Program-made: the position numbers and the translations under genes
Assembly: GCA_903844135.1 (NCBI GenBank)
Contig: CAIMSN010000091.1
Coordinates: forward strand, 18,651 to 82,650
DNA: 64,000 nt
Direction: 5' to 3'
Origin: an uncultured Rhodospirillales bacterium
Lineage (GTDB): Bacteria > Pseudomonadota > Alphaproteobacteria > Acetobacterales > Acetobacteraceae
Notes under the pieces: model-generated
Seen by the model: only the letters and a program-made list of their open reading frames with translations
Database searches by the model: none
What the model was told of the DNA's origin: nothing
In this document: positions 29,446-37,402 of the stretch, piece by piece
How positions within the stretch are numbered: the first letter of the stretch is position 1
Layout: each line of letters begins with the position of its first letter

Positions 29446-30170
29446 CCAGCGACGATCCCGCGAGCGCTCTCCCAGGACTGCTGAGCCACCAGGGCTACGC
29501 GTTCCTGCCGGCGACGGCGATGCGGTCGATGCTCGACCCTGGCGCGCTGGCGCGCTGGGACCAGTTCGCCGCGAGCTGGGATCATCTCGGGCTCGATCGC
29601 TACATGGCCGATGGCGGGCGGTATCGCCGCCGCCGGCATGCCGTGTTCTCGATCGGCAGGGCCGGGATCGAGCGCAAGCCGCACCAGCCGCACTATCAGA
29701 GCCGGGACTACAACGCGCTCAATGGCGGCATCGAGCGCTGGTTCACCCCGGTCGAGGACCAGATCGCCGATCATCCGGTGCTGCTGTCGATCCTGTCGGT
29801 CTGCCACCGGCTGTTCGACGCGCTGACCCCGCCGGGCGGCCGGCCGGAGGCATGGCATGTCGAGATCCATCAGTTCCGGATCGAGCCGGACCCCGGGCAG
29901 GACGGGCAGCCGACCCCGGAGGGGCTGCATCGCGACGGGGTGGACTGGGTCCTGGTGCTGCTGGTGTCGCGCGAGAACATCGGCAGCGGCGTGACCAGCA
30001 TCCACGATCTGCAGCGTCGCGAACTCGGCAGCTTCACGCTGGAACGTCCTCTGGACGCGGCGTTCGTCGACGACGGCCGGGTCTATCACGGCGTGACCGC
30101 GATCCGGGCGATCGACCCGGCCCGGCCGGCGCATCGCGACGTGCTGGTGGTGACGTTCCGGCGGCAGTAG
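29442..30170 (+). CDS. 2-oxoglutarate/Fe(II) dioxygenase-family protein
   Basis: This 242-residue protein resembles the 2OG-Fe dioxygenase family that includes free amino-acid hydroxylases (such as isoleucine 4-hydroxylase) and BsmA. The iron-ligand pattern is visible: LHRDGVDW (His-x-Asp) and, about 50 residues later, YHGVTAI (His), with RDVLVVTFRR supplying the likely 2OG-binding Arg. Conserved-looking HVEIHQFRIE precedes. Substrate is unknown; free or peptide-bound amino acids are the usual targets. The ATG overlaps the stop of the MscS-type channel gene, a tight pairing that hints at a shared stress or osmolyte role. Confidence 0.8.
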   Translation: MTSDDPASALPGLLSHQGYAFLPATAMRSMLDPGALARWDQFAASWDHLGLDRYMADGGRYRRRRHAVFSIGRAGIERKPHQPHYQSRDYNALNGGIERWFTPVEDQIADHPVLLSILSVCHRLFDALTPPGGRPEAWHVEIHQFRIEPDPGQDGQPTPEGLHRDGVDWVLVLLVSRENIGSGVTSIHDLQRRELGSFTLERPLDAAFVDDGRVYHGVTAIRAIDPARPAHRDVLVVTFRRQ

Positions 30171-30186
30171 CGGTCAGGCCTCGATC

Positions 30187-31365
30187 TCAGGCGCGAAGCG
30201 TCCGCCGTAGCGCCAGCACGAGCGGGATGGTGGCCAGCGCGGTCGCGGCCGCGGCGAGCACGCCCGGCACCTGGCCGGCATGGTCGCCGATCAGGCCGTA
30301 CAGGATCGGCGCCGCAGCCCCCGAACCGATCACCGCGGTGTAGAAGATCGCGAAGGCGCGGCCGGCATCGCCGCGTGGCGCCAGCTCCGGCACCGTGCCG
30401 TAGAGCACCGACGAGGTGCCGTTCAGCACCACGCCCAGCAGCGGCAGCACCGCCATGGCGGGTACGAGCGGCAGCGCGACCACCGCGACGATCAGGACGG
30501 TGGTGGCCAGTTCGGTGGAGACCACGCACGCGACGATGCCGAGCCGCGCGCCGAGCCAGCCGCAGGCCGCCTTGCCGAACGCGCCGCCGCCGAACAGAGC
30601 GGCGAAACCGAAACCGATCGCCGGGCCGGCGCCGCCCTTGCCGTGCAGCAGGAACGGCAGGAACAGCAGGAAGCCCATGCGGGTGGCGGTATCGAGCGCG
30701 CCGATCGCCAGCAGCAGGGAAAAGCCGGCGCGTCCGCCGGCGGCAGCGGTTTCGCTCCGCGCCGCGGGCGCCATGACCGGCCGGCGCGGCAGCAGCACCG
30801 GCAGGAAAGCGGCGACCCCGAGACCAACCGCCGCCATGATCAGCAGGGCACCGCGCCATGGCATCATCACCAGCAGCAGCGAGACCAGCGGCGGGAACAG
30901 CGACTTGCCGAGATCGCCGGCGAAATTGTACAGCCCGAGCGGATGGCGGGCGGCGGCGCCATACGCCTGCGAGACCAGCAGCGAGGCCTTCGGATGCTGC
31001 ACGCTCGCGCCGAGCCCGGCCAGCGTCAGCCCGGCGCACAGCACCGCCAGCCCGGCCGGAAAGCCCATCAGCAGGAACCCGCCGGCCGCGATCACCGTGC
31101 CCCAGGTCAGGGTGCGCCGGCCGCCGAGGCCCAGCGTCAGCCGGTTGGCGGGGATCTGCAGCCCGCCCATGGTGCCGGAGTACAGGCAGCGGATCAGCGC
31201 CAGCCCGGCATAGGAAAGGCCGAATTCGCGCTGCCAGAGCGGCAGCACGACGTAGAGCAGGTCGGTGTAGCCGTCATGCAGCGCATGCGCGAGGCAGGCG
31301 CCCAGCAGGCTGCGCCGCTGCCCGGAGACGGCACGGAAAAGCGATCGGGAGACCGGGAGGTTCAT
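30187..31365 (-). CDS. MFS transporter (fosmidomycin-resistance-like)
   Basis: This 392-residue major-facilitator protein has about 12 hydrophobic helices. N-terminal LLGACLAHALHDGYTDLLYVVLPLW and the HDGY motif resemble the Fsr (fosmidomycin resistance) branch, and GLGASVQHPKASLLVSQAYG and GDLGKSLFPPLVSLLL correspond to conserved motifs of that branch. It is probably a proton-driven exporter of small molecules. ATG 31365 is preferred over the longer frame to 31440, which would nearly reach the divergent LysR gene. The divergent LysR regulator 80 bases away is the obvious candidate controller. Substrate is unknown. Confidence 0.85.
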   Translation of the reverse strand: MNLPVSRSLFRAVSGQRRSLLGACLAHALHDGYTDLLYVVLPLWQREFGLSYAGLALIRCLYSGTMGGLQIPANRLTLGLGGRRTLTWGTVIAAGGFLLMGFPAGLAVLCAGLTLAGLGASVQHPKASLLVSQAYGAAARHPLGLYNFAGDLGKSLFPPLVSLLLVMMPWRGALLIMAAVGLGVAAFLPVLLPRRPVMAPAARSETAAAGGRAGFSLLLAIGALDTATRMGFLLFLPFLLHGKGGAGPAIGFGFAALFGGGAFGKAACGWLGARLGIVACVVSTELATTVLIVAVVALPLVPAMAVLPLLGVVLNGTSSVLYGTVPELAPRGDAGRAFAIFYTAVIGSGAAAPILYGLIGDHAGQVPGVLAAAATALATIPLVLALRRTLRA

Positions 31366-31445
31366 GACGAGCCTGCCTATACCGGTGACGCGCAGGTGTT
31401 TAGCCTCGTGTTCGTCACGGGTCGGGTCAGGTTTCCTCACAGGTC

Positions 31446-32402
31446 ATGCGCAAACTCCCGCCGCTCTCCGCGCTGCGCGTGTTCGAGGTCGCCGCGCGCA
31501 CCGACAGCTATGTCGCGGCGGGGCGGGAGCTCGGCCTGACCCATGGCGCGGTCAGCCGGCAGATCGCCGCGCTGGAGCGGTGGCTCGGCCGGCGCCTGTT
31601 CGTCCGGGTCGGCCGGCGCATGACGGCGACCCAGGCGGCGCGCGCCTTCGCCGTGGAGACCGGGCTGGCGTTCGACCGCATCGACCGGGCCGCGGAGGCC
31701 TGCGCCGGTCCGGCCGCGCGTCGCGTGCTGCGGGTCAGCGCGCCGACCAGCTTCGCGATGCGCTGGCTGATCCCGCGCCTGGACCGGTTCCACGCCCTGC
31801 GTCCGGAGGTCGCGGTCAGCGTCGCGACGGTGACCACGCTGCACGAGGAGCTGCGCGGCGGGTTCGACGTGGCGATCCGGCGCGGGGTCGGCGCGGCCGG
31901 GATGCAGGCCGGGGACCGGATCTGGCCGGATCACCGCGCGGTCGGTTTCCTGGCCGAGCGCGACACGCTGATCGCCAGCCCCGCCCTGCTGCGCGCCTGC
32001 CGGCTCGACCATCCGGCGCAGATCGCCGGCCATCGCCTGCTCTCGACCGAGACGCGACCGCGCGACTGGACGGACTGGCTGGCGCAGGCCGGGCTGCCGC
32101 ATCCGGCCGGACCGCGGCAGGTGTTCGACCATTTCTTCGTCACGCTGCAGGCGGTGCTCGACGGGCTGGGCCTGGGGATCGGCCCGCTGCCGATGCTGCA
32201 GGGCGAGCTGCAGGCCGGGCGCCTGGTGGCGCCGTTCCCATCGATCGGCGTGACCCGGCCTGGGACGGTGGCGCTGGTGCCGGCCGACGCCGACAGGACG
32301 GCGTCGCTGCTGGCGTTTCTCGACTGGCTGGTCGAGGAGGGCGCCCGCCCGGCTTCTTCTATTGCGGCTTGGCCGCCGAGCGAACCACCACGAAGCGGCT
32401 GA
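31446..32402 (+). CDS. LysR-family regulator (GcvA-like), divergent from MFS gene
   Basis: This 318-residue LysR-type transcription factor has a winged helix-turn-helix at residues 5-63 (LSALRVFEVAARTDSYVAAGRELGLTHGAVSRQI), where HGAVSRQI marks the GcvA-like subgroup. The effector-binding domain starts about 92 (RVLRVSAPTSFAMRWLIPRL). The typical arrangement, a LysR gene divergent from its target, points to control of the MFS transporter. The last 44 bases overlap the 3' end of a convergent membrane-protein gene. The inducer cannot be predicted. Confidence 0.9.
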   Translation: MRKLPPLSALRVFEVAARTDSYVAAGRELGLTHGAVSRQIAALERWLGRRLFVRVGRRMTATQAARAFAVETGLAFDRIDRAAEACAGPAARRVLRVSAPTSFAMRWLIPRLDRFHALRPEVAVSVATVTTLHEELRGGFDVAIRRGVGAAGMQAGDRIWPDHRAVGFLAERDTLIASPALLRACRLDHPAQIAGHRLLSTETRPRDWTDWLAQAGLPHPAGPRQVFDHFFVTLQAVLDGLGLGIGPLPMLQGELQAGRLVAPFPSIGVTRPGTVALVPADADRTASLLAFLDWLVEEGARPASSIAAWPPSEPPRSG

Positions 32403-33369
32403 GCAGGTCGAACCAGAACGGCGCGCCGAGCATGACGGCGAACGCGGTGACCAGCCAGCCGAGCAGCAATTGCGCCAGCGCGCCCGGCCCGTCGATCCGG
32501 CGCGGCAGAGGGCGTCCCCAGCCGGTGGGAAAGCGGATCTGGCCGAGTTCGCCCTGCAGCGCCGCGAAGGCCCGCGCGGCGCGCTGGGCGATCTGGTCGT
32601 CGCTCCGGTCCGGCGACGGGGGGACCGGCAGGACCAGCGCGGTGGCCTGCGCCACCACGCCGCTGCGCAGCGCCTCGTCCTCGAACAGCGCCCGGCCGAC
32701 GCTGAACGCATCGACGTTCATCACCCCGGCGACGACCAGGCCGATCACGAGCAACATCATCTGGGTGCGGCGCTTGTACCAGCCGGAGACACGGTCCATG
32801 CAGCTATCGAACCACCGCGCCACCGCATGTTCCACCTTGTGCAGGCTGTCGCCGCCCTGGTCGAGCGCGGCCAGCAGGGCGCGTCGCGGCCGGCCGTCCG
32901 GCATCGCCTGCGCCTTCTCGGCCAGGGCGGCGACGGTCAGCGCCGGCGCCGGATGGCCGCCGGTGCCCACCGGGCCGCGCACCTGCAGATCGAGATAGGC
33001 GCGCGCGAAGCTGCGCGACGGGATGTAGGCCGGCAGGCTGGCGCGGCCGCGCAGGCTCATGCGCAGGTTCATGCGCAGGCTCACATGTGGTCCGGCGTGC
33101 GTACCGGGCAGGCTGCGCTGCGGGCGGAGCTGATCCGGCCGGTAGTCGCCGCGATACAGCGGATAGATCAGCGGATGGGCGTAGAGCGCGCTGGTGGCGC
33201 CCTGGCCGGTGGGGTCGTCGAGCATCTCGCGTATGCCGCGCTCCAGGTCGGCGGACCGGGCGTTGAGCACGGTCTCGATCGCCTCGCGGATCGCCGAGCA
33301 GATCAGGCTGACGAACAGGAACAGCAGCGTCAGCCCGATCGCCACGTCCAGCACCACCGATCCGAACAT
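32359..33369 (-). CDS. Hypothetical membrane protein with three to four helices
   Basis: This 336-residue protein has an N-terminal membrane helix (VVLDVAIGLTLLFLFVSLICSA) followed by REAIETVLNARSADLERGIREML, a central soluble region of about 160 residues, then KRRTQMMLLVIGLVVAGVMNVDAFS and a C-terminal pair of helices (LLLGWLVTAFAVMLGAPFWFDLLSRF). This layout recurs in uncharacterised bacterial membrane proteins; I know no function. The sequence LRMNLRMSLRGRASL in the loop is a short degenerate repeat. ATG 33369 has GAGGGGG upstream. The 3' end overlaps the LysR gene by 44 bases on the opposite strand. Confidence 0.7.
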   Translation of the reverse strand: MFGSVVLDVAIGLTLLFLFVSLICSAIREAIETVLNARSADLERGIREMLDDPTGQGATSALYAHPLIYPLYRGDYRPDQLRPQRSLPGTHAGPHVSLRMNLRMSLRGRASLPAYIPSRSFARAYLDLQVRGPVGTGGHPAPALTVAALAEKAQAMPDGRPRRALLAALDQGGDSLHKVEHAVARWFDSCMDRVSGWYKRRTQMMLLVIGLVVAGVMNVDAFSVGRALFEDEALRSGVVAQATALVLPVPPSPDRSDDQIAQRAARAFAALQGELGQIRFPTGWGRPLPRRIDGPGALAQLLLGWLVTAFAVMLGAPFWFDLLSRFVVVRSAAKPQ

Positions 33370-33491
33370 CGCCGCCCCCTCGCCCGCCCGCGTCCCGGAG
33401 CGGCGGCCGATCCTGACCGACCCGACGCGGCGGGACAACGCGATTGCCTGCGCGCCGCCCCGGGACTAACCCGTCGGGCGGAGGAGCTGCC

Positions 33492-34010
33492 ATGACCGAG
33501 ACCGAGTTCAACCCAGACCGTGCCGACATCCGTGCCGACATGCGTGCCGGCATCCGCGCCGGGGCGATCGGCGGCCTGGTCGCAGGGGCGCTGGTGAGCC
33601 TGGCCTATCTGGGGCTGGAGCGGGCCAGCGGAAAACCGTCCGAGCTGATCAAGCTCGGACGCAGCACCGCGATCGCGTTCGGCTCGCCGTACCGGCACCA
33701 GGACAGCCTGCCGGCACCGGACGAGCAGGTGCGGTATCAGGGCGCGCACCTGGCGCTGTCGACGCTGATGGGGGCGGCCTATCCGCTGGCGCGGCAGCTT
33801 CGCTTCTATCGCGGCGCGCTCGGCGGGGCTCTGTATGGGGCCAGTTTCTACGCGCTGTTCTGGGGGCTGGCCGGGCCGCGTCTCGGGCTGACGCCGACGC
33901 CGCGCGCCGACGGCGCCGCGCTGGCGGGGCAGAAGCTGGCGCTGCTGTCCGGCTTCGGGCTGGTGACGGCGTCGATCGCCGATGCGCTGTCGCCGAGGAC
34001 CGGCGCATGA
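33492..34010 (+). CDS. Small membrane protein, unknown (possibly DUF1440-like)
   Basis: This 172-residue protein has two or three glycine/alanine-rich membrane helices (AGAIGGLVAGALVSLAYLGL; GALGGALYGASFYALFWGLAG; LALLSGFGLVTASIADAL). The N-terminus contains a short imperfect repeat (ADIRADMRAGIRAG). The general look recalls YagU/DUF1440 membrane proteins, but I cannot confirm the family. GGAGGAG precedes ATG 33492. The stop overlaps the start of the zinc-ribbon gene (ATGA), which in turn overlaps the NUDIX start, so the three form a coupled mini-operon. Confidence 0.6.
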   Translation: MTETEFNPDRADIRADMRAGIRAGAIGGLVAGALVSLAYLGLERASGKPSELIKLGRSTAIAFGSPYRHQDSLPAPDEQVRYQGAHLALSTLMGAAYPLARQLRFYRGALGGALYGASFYALFWGLAGPRLGLTPTPRADGAALAGQKLALLSGFGLVTASIADALSPRTGA

Positions 34011-34390
34011 GCCGCCCTGGTCCGATGCCGCGCGTGCCCTGCTACGTCTGCGGCGATCCGGCGACCCTGGCCGATGAGCAGAAGGGCTGGTTCGACGTCG
34101 ATTGCGACCGCTGCGGACGCCTGCGCGTCACCGGGCGCGCCTTCGTGGTGTTTCCGCCGCCGGCGATCCGCGCGTTCGACCGGCCCTGGCTGTCGGACAA
34201 GGTGCGCGCGATCGCACCGACGCCGCAGGACGGATATCGCCGCCGCATCGACGAGCTCTGGCTGCATCACTGGCGGCTGGTGCATCTGATGAAGACGGAA
34301 CACGGGCTGAGCGAGGCGGCGGCGCTGGCGCATCTGTCGGCGCATCCCGATGCGGATCTGCGCGACGGGAGCGTGCTGGCGCTGCTGTGA
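34007..34390 (+). CDS. Small zinc-ribbon hypothetical protein
   Basis: This 127-residue soluble protein starts with a two-CxxC zinc ribbon: PCYVCGDPA at about 11-19 and CDRCGRLRVTGRA at about 33-45. The remainder is mainly helical and rich in Trp/His/Arg (LWLHHWRLVHLMKTEHG). No enzymatic motif is visible. Both ends overlap neighbours by 4 bases (ATGA upstream, GTGA downstream), so it is translated together with the membrane protein and the NUDIX hydrolase. The role is unknown; binding of nucleic acid or a protein partner is plausible for such ribbons. Confidence 0.7.
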   Translation: MSRPGPMPRVPCYVCGDPATLADEQKGWFDVDCDRCGRLRVTGRAFVVFPPPAIRAFDRPWLSDKVRAIAPTPQDGYRRRIDELWLHHWRLVHLMKTEHGLSEAAALAHLSAHPDADLRDGSVLALL

Positions 34391-34806
34391 CCGCGCCGAC
34401 GATTCGAATCGCGGCCGCACTGATCATGCGCGCCGATGGAAGAATGCTCCTCGTCAGGAAGCGCGGCACTCATGCGTTCATGCAGCCGGGCGGCAAGATC
34501 GAGCACGGGGAGGAACCGGCGCATGCCCTTTGCCGGGAGTTGGCCGAGGAACTGGGTCTGGCGGTCGAACACACGCACCCTCGGCTGCTTGGAGAGTTTC
34601 GTGCCCCGGCGGCGAACGAACCAGGACATGTCGTCCTAGCCACGCTCTATTTTCTACGGATCAACGTCGATCCTCTGCCTGGTTCGGAGATTGCCGAGAC
34701 CGCTTGGATCGATCCCGACGAGTCTGGCGCCGTGCTCCTGGCTCCGCTGACGCGCGACCACGTCCTGCCGCTCTGCCGCGCGGCGGCCACAGCTCGGTCA
34801 TCATAG
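34387..34806 (+). CDS. NUDIX hydrolase (MutT-like)
   Basis: This 139-residue single-domain NUDIX enzyme starts at a GTG overlapping the upstream stop. The box is canonical, G(x5)E(x7)REL(x)EELG: GGKIEHGEEPAHALCRELAE then ELGL, around residues 34-57. It should hydrolyse nucleoside diphosphate derivatives, perhaps as a housecleaning pyrophosphatase. Its second half (34600-34800) is visibly less GC-rich than the flanking genes, which may indicate a different origin from its operon partners. It converges with the YoeB toxin gene. Confidence 0.88.
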   Translation: MTAPTIRIAAALIMRADGRMLLVRKRGTHAFMQPGGKIEHGEEPAHALCRELAEELGLAVEHTHPRLLGEFRAPAANEPGHVVLATLYFLRINVDPLPGSEIAETAWIDPDESGAVLLAPLTRDHVLPLCRAAATARSS

Positions 34807-34867
34807 TCTGCCGGGAGGCGAATGTGCTGATCGGATCGCCATGTTTCGTGGGCGGCCAGAGCGTTCC

Positions 34868-35137
34868 TCAGTAGCGATAGCGACACTGGATGATTTCCAG
34901 GCGCTGGTCCTCGCCTCCCCGGCCCTGCACGCGATAGACGAGACGATGTTCGGCGGTGAGTCGTCGGGACCACCAGCCGGACAGGTCGCCTTTCAGGGCT
35001 TCCGGCTTGCCGATTCCGGTGAAGGGGTGGCGGGCGGCGTCCTCGATCAGCGCGTTCAGGCGGCGATGGACCGTCGCATCCGCCTCGGCGCAATGAACAT
35101 AGTCGGCCCAGCCGTCGGCACTGAAATGAACCCTCAC
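34868..35137 (-). CDS. yoeB: Txe/YoeB-family toxin
   Basis: This 89-residue ribosome-dependent mRNA endonuclease is of the RelE superfamily. The sequence carries YoeB landmarks: FSADGWADYVH, RRLNALIEDAARHPFTGIGKPE (the conserved GIGKPE), LKGDLSGWWSRRLTAEHRLVYRV with catalytic Arg/His, and a C-terminal QCRYRY where YoeB has the active-site CxxHY-like ending. The GTG start overlaps the antitoxin stop (GTGA). Translation coupled to the antitoxin is the usual arrangement. It probably cleaves mRNA under stress once the antitoxin is degraded. Confidence 0.93.
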   Translation of the reverse strand: MRVHFSADGWADYVHCAEADATVHRRLNALIEDAARHPFTGIGKPEALKGDLSGWWSRRLTAEHRLVYRVQGRGGEDQRLEIIQCRYRY

Positions 35138-35397
35138 GCCCGGGTCGGCACCAGCCCGTGTTCGACCCCCTGCCCAGCCTCGAACTCCTGCACGCCGCGC
35201 AGCAGCCGCTCGGCGTTGCGCGGGCTGCTGAGCAGATGCACCGTCTCCTGCCAGCCGGCGAATTCCGCCTCCGCCATCATCACTACGTTGCCCTTGCCGC
35301 CCTGGCGGGTCACCACCAGCGGCGCTCGGGTCTCGACGGCCTCGTCCAGGAAGCGCGACAGGTTCTGTCTCAGATCGGTATAGGACACATGGGTCAC
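35134..35397 (-). CDS. yefM: Phd/YefM-family antitoxin
   Basis: This 87-residue antitoxin has a YefM-type N-terminal DNA-binding half THVSYTDLRQNLSRFLDEAV, then APLVVTRQGGKGNVVMMAEAEFAGWQET (conserved VVMMS-like core) and a flexible toxin-wrapping C-terminus. The GTG at 35397 is chosen because GGAGG lies about five bases upstream; a longer frame begins at 35424. It precedes yoeB on the same strand with overlapping stop and start. As in other yefM-yoeB loci it should autorepress the pair by binding an operator near its own start. Confidence 0.9.
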   Translation of the reverse strand: MTHVSYTDLRQNLSRFLDEAVETRAPLVVTRQGGKGNVVMMAEAEFAGWQETVHLLSSPRNAERLLRGVQEFEAGQGVEHGLVPTRA

Positions 35398-35449
35398 GGG
35401 CACCTCCAGCAGCCACGCTAGCACATGGTCGTACAGAAGTCCGTACTTT

Positions 35450-36049
35450 TCACACCCGCGCCAGCAGGAACAGCGCCTGTTCGCCGAACAGGTTGGCGAG
35501 CTGTATGGAGCGGCGCCAGGGGGCGCGGTTGCCCAGCTCGTTGATCGCCATCCAATCCTGCACCCGGTAGCCCTCCTCGGCGCACAAGGCGAAGAAGTCG
35601 CGGATCGTGCAGGGATGGATGTTGGGGGTCTCGTACCAGGGCCGGCCCCAGGCGTCGGTCATCGGCATGCGGCCGCGCAGCAGCAGTTGGGCGCGCAATT
35701 CCCAGTGACCGAAATTGGGGAACGAGACGATCGCGCGGGCGCCGATGCGCAGCATCTGCCGCAGCACCTCGCGCGGCCGCTCAACCGCCTGCAGCGTGCG
35801 CGACAGCACGACATAATCGAACGCGCCGTCCGGATAATGGGCGAGATCGCTGTCGGCGTCGCCATGCATCACCGGCAATCCGTGCGACACCGAGCGGGTC
35901 ACCTCGCCCATGTCGAGCTCGATGCCGCGCGCGTCGCAGTTGCGGGTGCGGAACAGATGGTCGATCAGCGAGCCGTCGCCGCTGCCGATATCGAGCACCC
36001 TCGTTCCGGGCTCGATCATCTCGGCGATCAGCTTCTGGTCGAGACGCAC
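35450..36049 (-). CDS. metW: Methionine biosynthesis protein MetW
   Basis: This 199-residue methyltransferase-fold protein has LDIGSGDGSLIDHLF (SAM-site motif I, near residue 20), GIELDMGEV and FDYVVLSRTLQ (motif II/III positions), followed by the MetW hallmark FPNFGHWELRAQLLLRGRMP and PWYETPNIHPCTIRDF. MetW is co-encoded with MetX in proteobacteria and is reported to support homoserine O-acyltransferase activity. The GTG start is 3 bases after the metX stop, so the two are an operon. Confidence 0.95.
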   Translation of the reverse strand: MRLDQKLIAEMIEPGTRVLDIGSGDGSLIDHLFRTRNCDARGIELDMGEVTRSVSHGLPVMHGDADSDLAHYPDGAFDYVVLSRTLQAVERPREVLRQMLRIGARAIVSFPNFGHWELRAQLLLRGRMPMTDAWGRPWYETPNIHPCTIRDFFALCAEEGYRVQDWMAINELGNRAPWRRSIQLANLFGEQALFLLARV

Positions 36050-36052
36050 GGC

Positions 36053-37222
36053 CTAGGCGAGCCCGGCATGCTCGGCGCACCCCGAGAGGAATCCGCGCAC
36101 GGTGCGGTCGAAATCCGGTTCGTCGAGCAGGAACGCGTCGTGGCCCTTGTCGGTGTCGATCTCGACGAAGCTGACGTTGGCGGCCGCCATGTTCAGCGCG
36201 CGGGCCAGGATGCGGCTCTGCGCGGTGGGGAACAGCCAGTCGGACGAGAAGCTGATGACGCAGAAGCGGGTCCTGGTGCCGGCGAAGGCGGCGGCGAGAT
36301 CGCCGTCATGGTCGGCGGCGACGTCGAAATAATCCATCGCCCTGGTGATGGTCAGGTAGGCGTTGGCGTCGAAGCGCTGCACGAAGCTCGATCCCTGGTG
36401 GCGCAGGTAGCTCTCGACCTCGAACATCTCGCCGAACAGGCCGGCCCCGGGTGACACGCCTGGCGCGACGGGCCCCATGGCCGGGTCGCGCCGCACCTTG
36501 CGCCCGAACTTGCGGGTCAGCGCCTCCTCCGACAGGTAGGTGATGTGCGCCATCATGCGCGCCACCGCCAGGCCGCGCGCCGGGATCCGGCCATCCTGCC
36601 AGTAGCGGCCGCCCTGCCAGTCCGGATCGGCGAAGATCGCCTGCCGGCTGACCTCGTTGAAGGCGATGTTCTGCGCCGAATGGAACGGCGCGGTGGCGAT
36701 CGGCAGGGCGGCGAACACCCGCTCGGGGAAGGTCGCGGCCCAGGACAGCACCTGCATGCCGCCCATCGAGCCGCCCACCACGGCGAACAGCCGGTCGATG
36801 CCGAGCCTGGAGACCAGCAGCGCCTGGGCCCGGACCATGTCGCGGATGGTGACCGGCGGGAAATCGGTACCCCAGGGGCCGGACCGGTCCTGGCGCTCGG
36901 AGCGCGGGCCGGTGGAGCCCATGCAGCCGCCCAGCACGTTGACGCAGATCACGAAGAAGCGGCCGGTATCGATCGGCAGGCCCGGCCCGACCAGACGGCT
37001 CCACCAGCCGGGCTTGCCGGTGAGCGGATGGGTCTCGGCGACATACTGGTCGCCGGTCAGGGCGTGACAGACCAGGACGGCATTGTCGGCGCGCGGGCTC
37101 AGCGTGCCGTAGGTGCGGTAGGCGACGGTGAGCGGCGCCAGACGCACGCCGCACTCCAGCTCGAGCCCATCGGTGAACAGGGCGGCCTGATGCTGCGGCG
37201 AAACGTGAGGGCTCTGGTCCAT
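36053..37222 (-). CDS. metX: Homoserine O-acyltransferase MetX
   Basis: This 389-residue alpha/beta-hydrolase-fold enzyme acylates homoserine at the start of methionine synthesis. The catalytic triad context is clear: Ser in [14 protein letters not shown], Asp in SFSSDWLFP, His in [22 protein letters not shown] and [22 protein letters not shown] are typical MetX stretches. Whether it uses acetyl- or succinyl-CoA cannot be decided by eye; the partner enzyme (MetZ-like, 47.9 kb) suggests O-succinylhomoserine. ATG 37222 is chosen; the longer frame to 37339 is an unlikely arginine/proline-rich extension. The ~180-base leader shows no SAM-II motif, unlike metZ. Confidence 0.95.
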   Translation of the reverse strand: MDQSPHVSPQHQAALFTDGLELECGVRLAPLTVAYRTYGTLSPRADNAVLVCHALTGDQYVAETHPLTGKPGWWSRLVGPGLPIDTGRFFVICVNVLGGCMGSTGPRSERQDRSGPWGTDFPPVTIRDMVRAQALLVSRLGIDRLFAVVGGSMGGMQVLSWAATFPERVFAALPIATAPFHSAQNIAFNEVSRQAIFADPDWQGGRYWQDGRIPARGLAVARMMAHITYLSEEALTRKFGRKVRRDPAMGPVAPGVSPGAGLFGEMFEVESYLRHQGSSFVQRFDANAYLTITRAMDYFDVAADHDGDLAAAFAGTRTRFCVISFSSDWLFPTAQSRILARALNMAAANVSFVEIDTDKGHDAFLLDEPDFDRTVRGFLSGCAEHAGLA

Positions 37223-37379
37223 AACCGGATCGAAAGTTCGCACCTGATGGCCCGCGGCGGGCGGGAGCGGCACCATGCCGCACGGCGCGGCCCGCGTCAC
37301 CCTCCGGCGACACCGACAAAACAACCGGCAGCGCAACAAACCGCTTGCCAGACGCGCGAGGCCTCCCCTACATCAAAAA

Positions 37380-37394
37380 CTAACATTTTGTTAG
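37380..37394. promoter_or_regulatory. AT-rich palindrome ahead of the glycosyltransferase gene
   Basis: CTAACATTTTGTTAG is a 15-base palindrome (6-bp arms CTAACA/TGTTAG, 3-base loop) in an AT-rich island 8 bases ahead of the ATG at 37403, within the metX/glycosyltransferase divergent region. Because it lies next to the ribosome site AGGA (37393-37396), it may act as a translational hairpin or an operator rather than a promoter. Confidence 0.35.
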
Positions 37395-37402
37395 GAATTG
37401 CG

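Noticed and set aside
34868..35397. Mobile element boundary at the toxin-antitoxin locus
   Set aside because: No transposase, integrase, tRNA target or terminal repeats found around it.
37223..37402. SAM-II riboswitch in front of metX
   Set aside because: No GTGATTTG or GCTAAA segments and no P1 pairing in the leader; only an unrelated GGCAAGCG/CGCTGCC hairpin.
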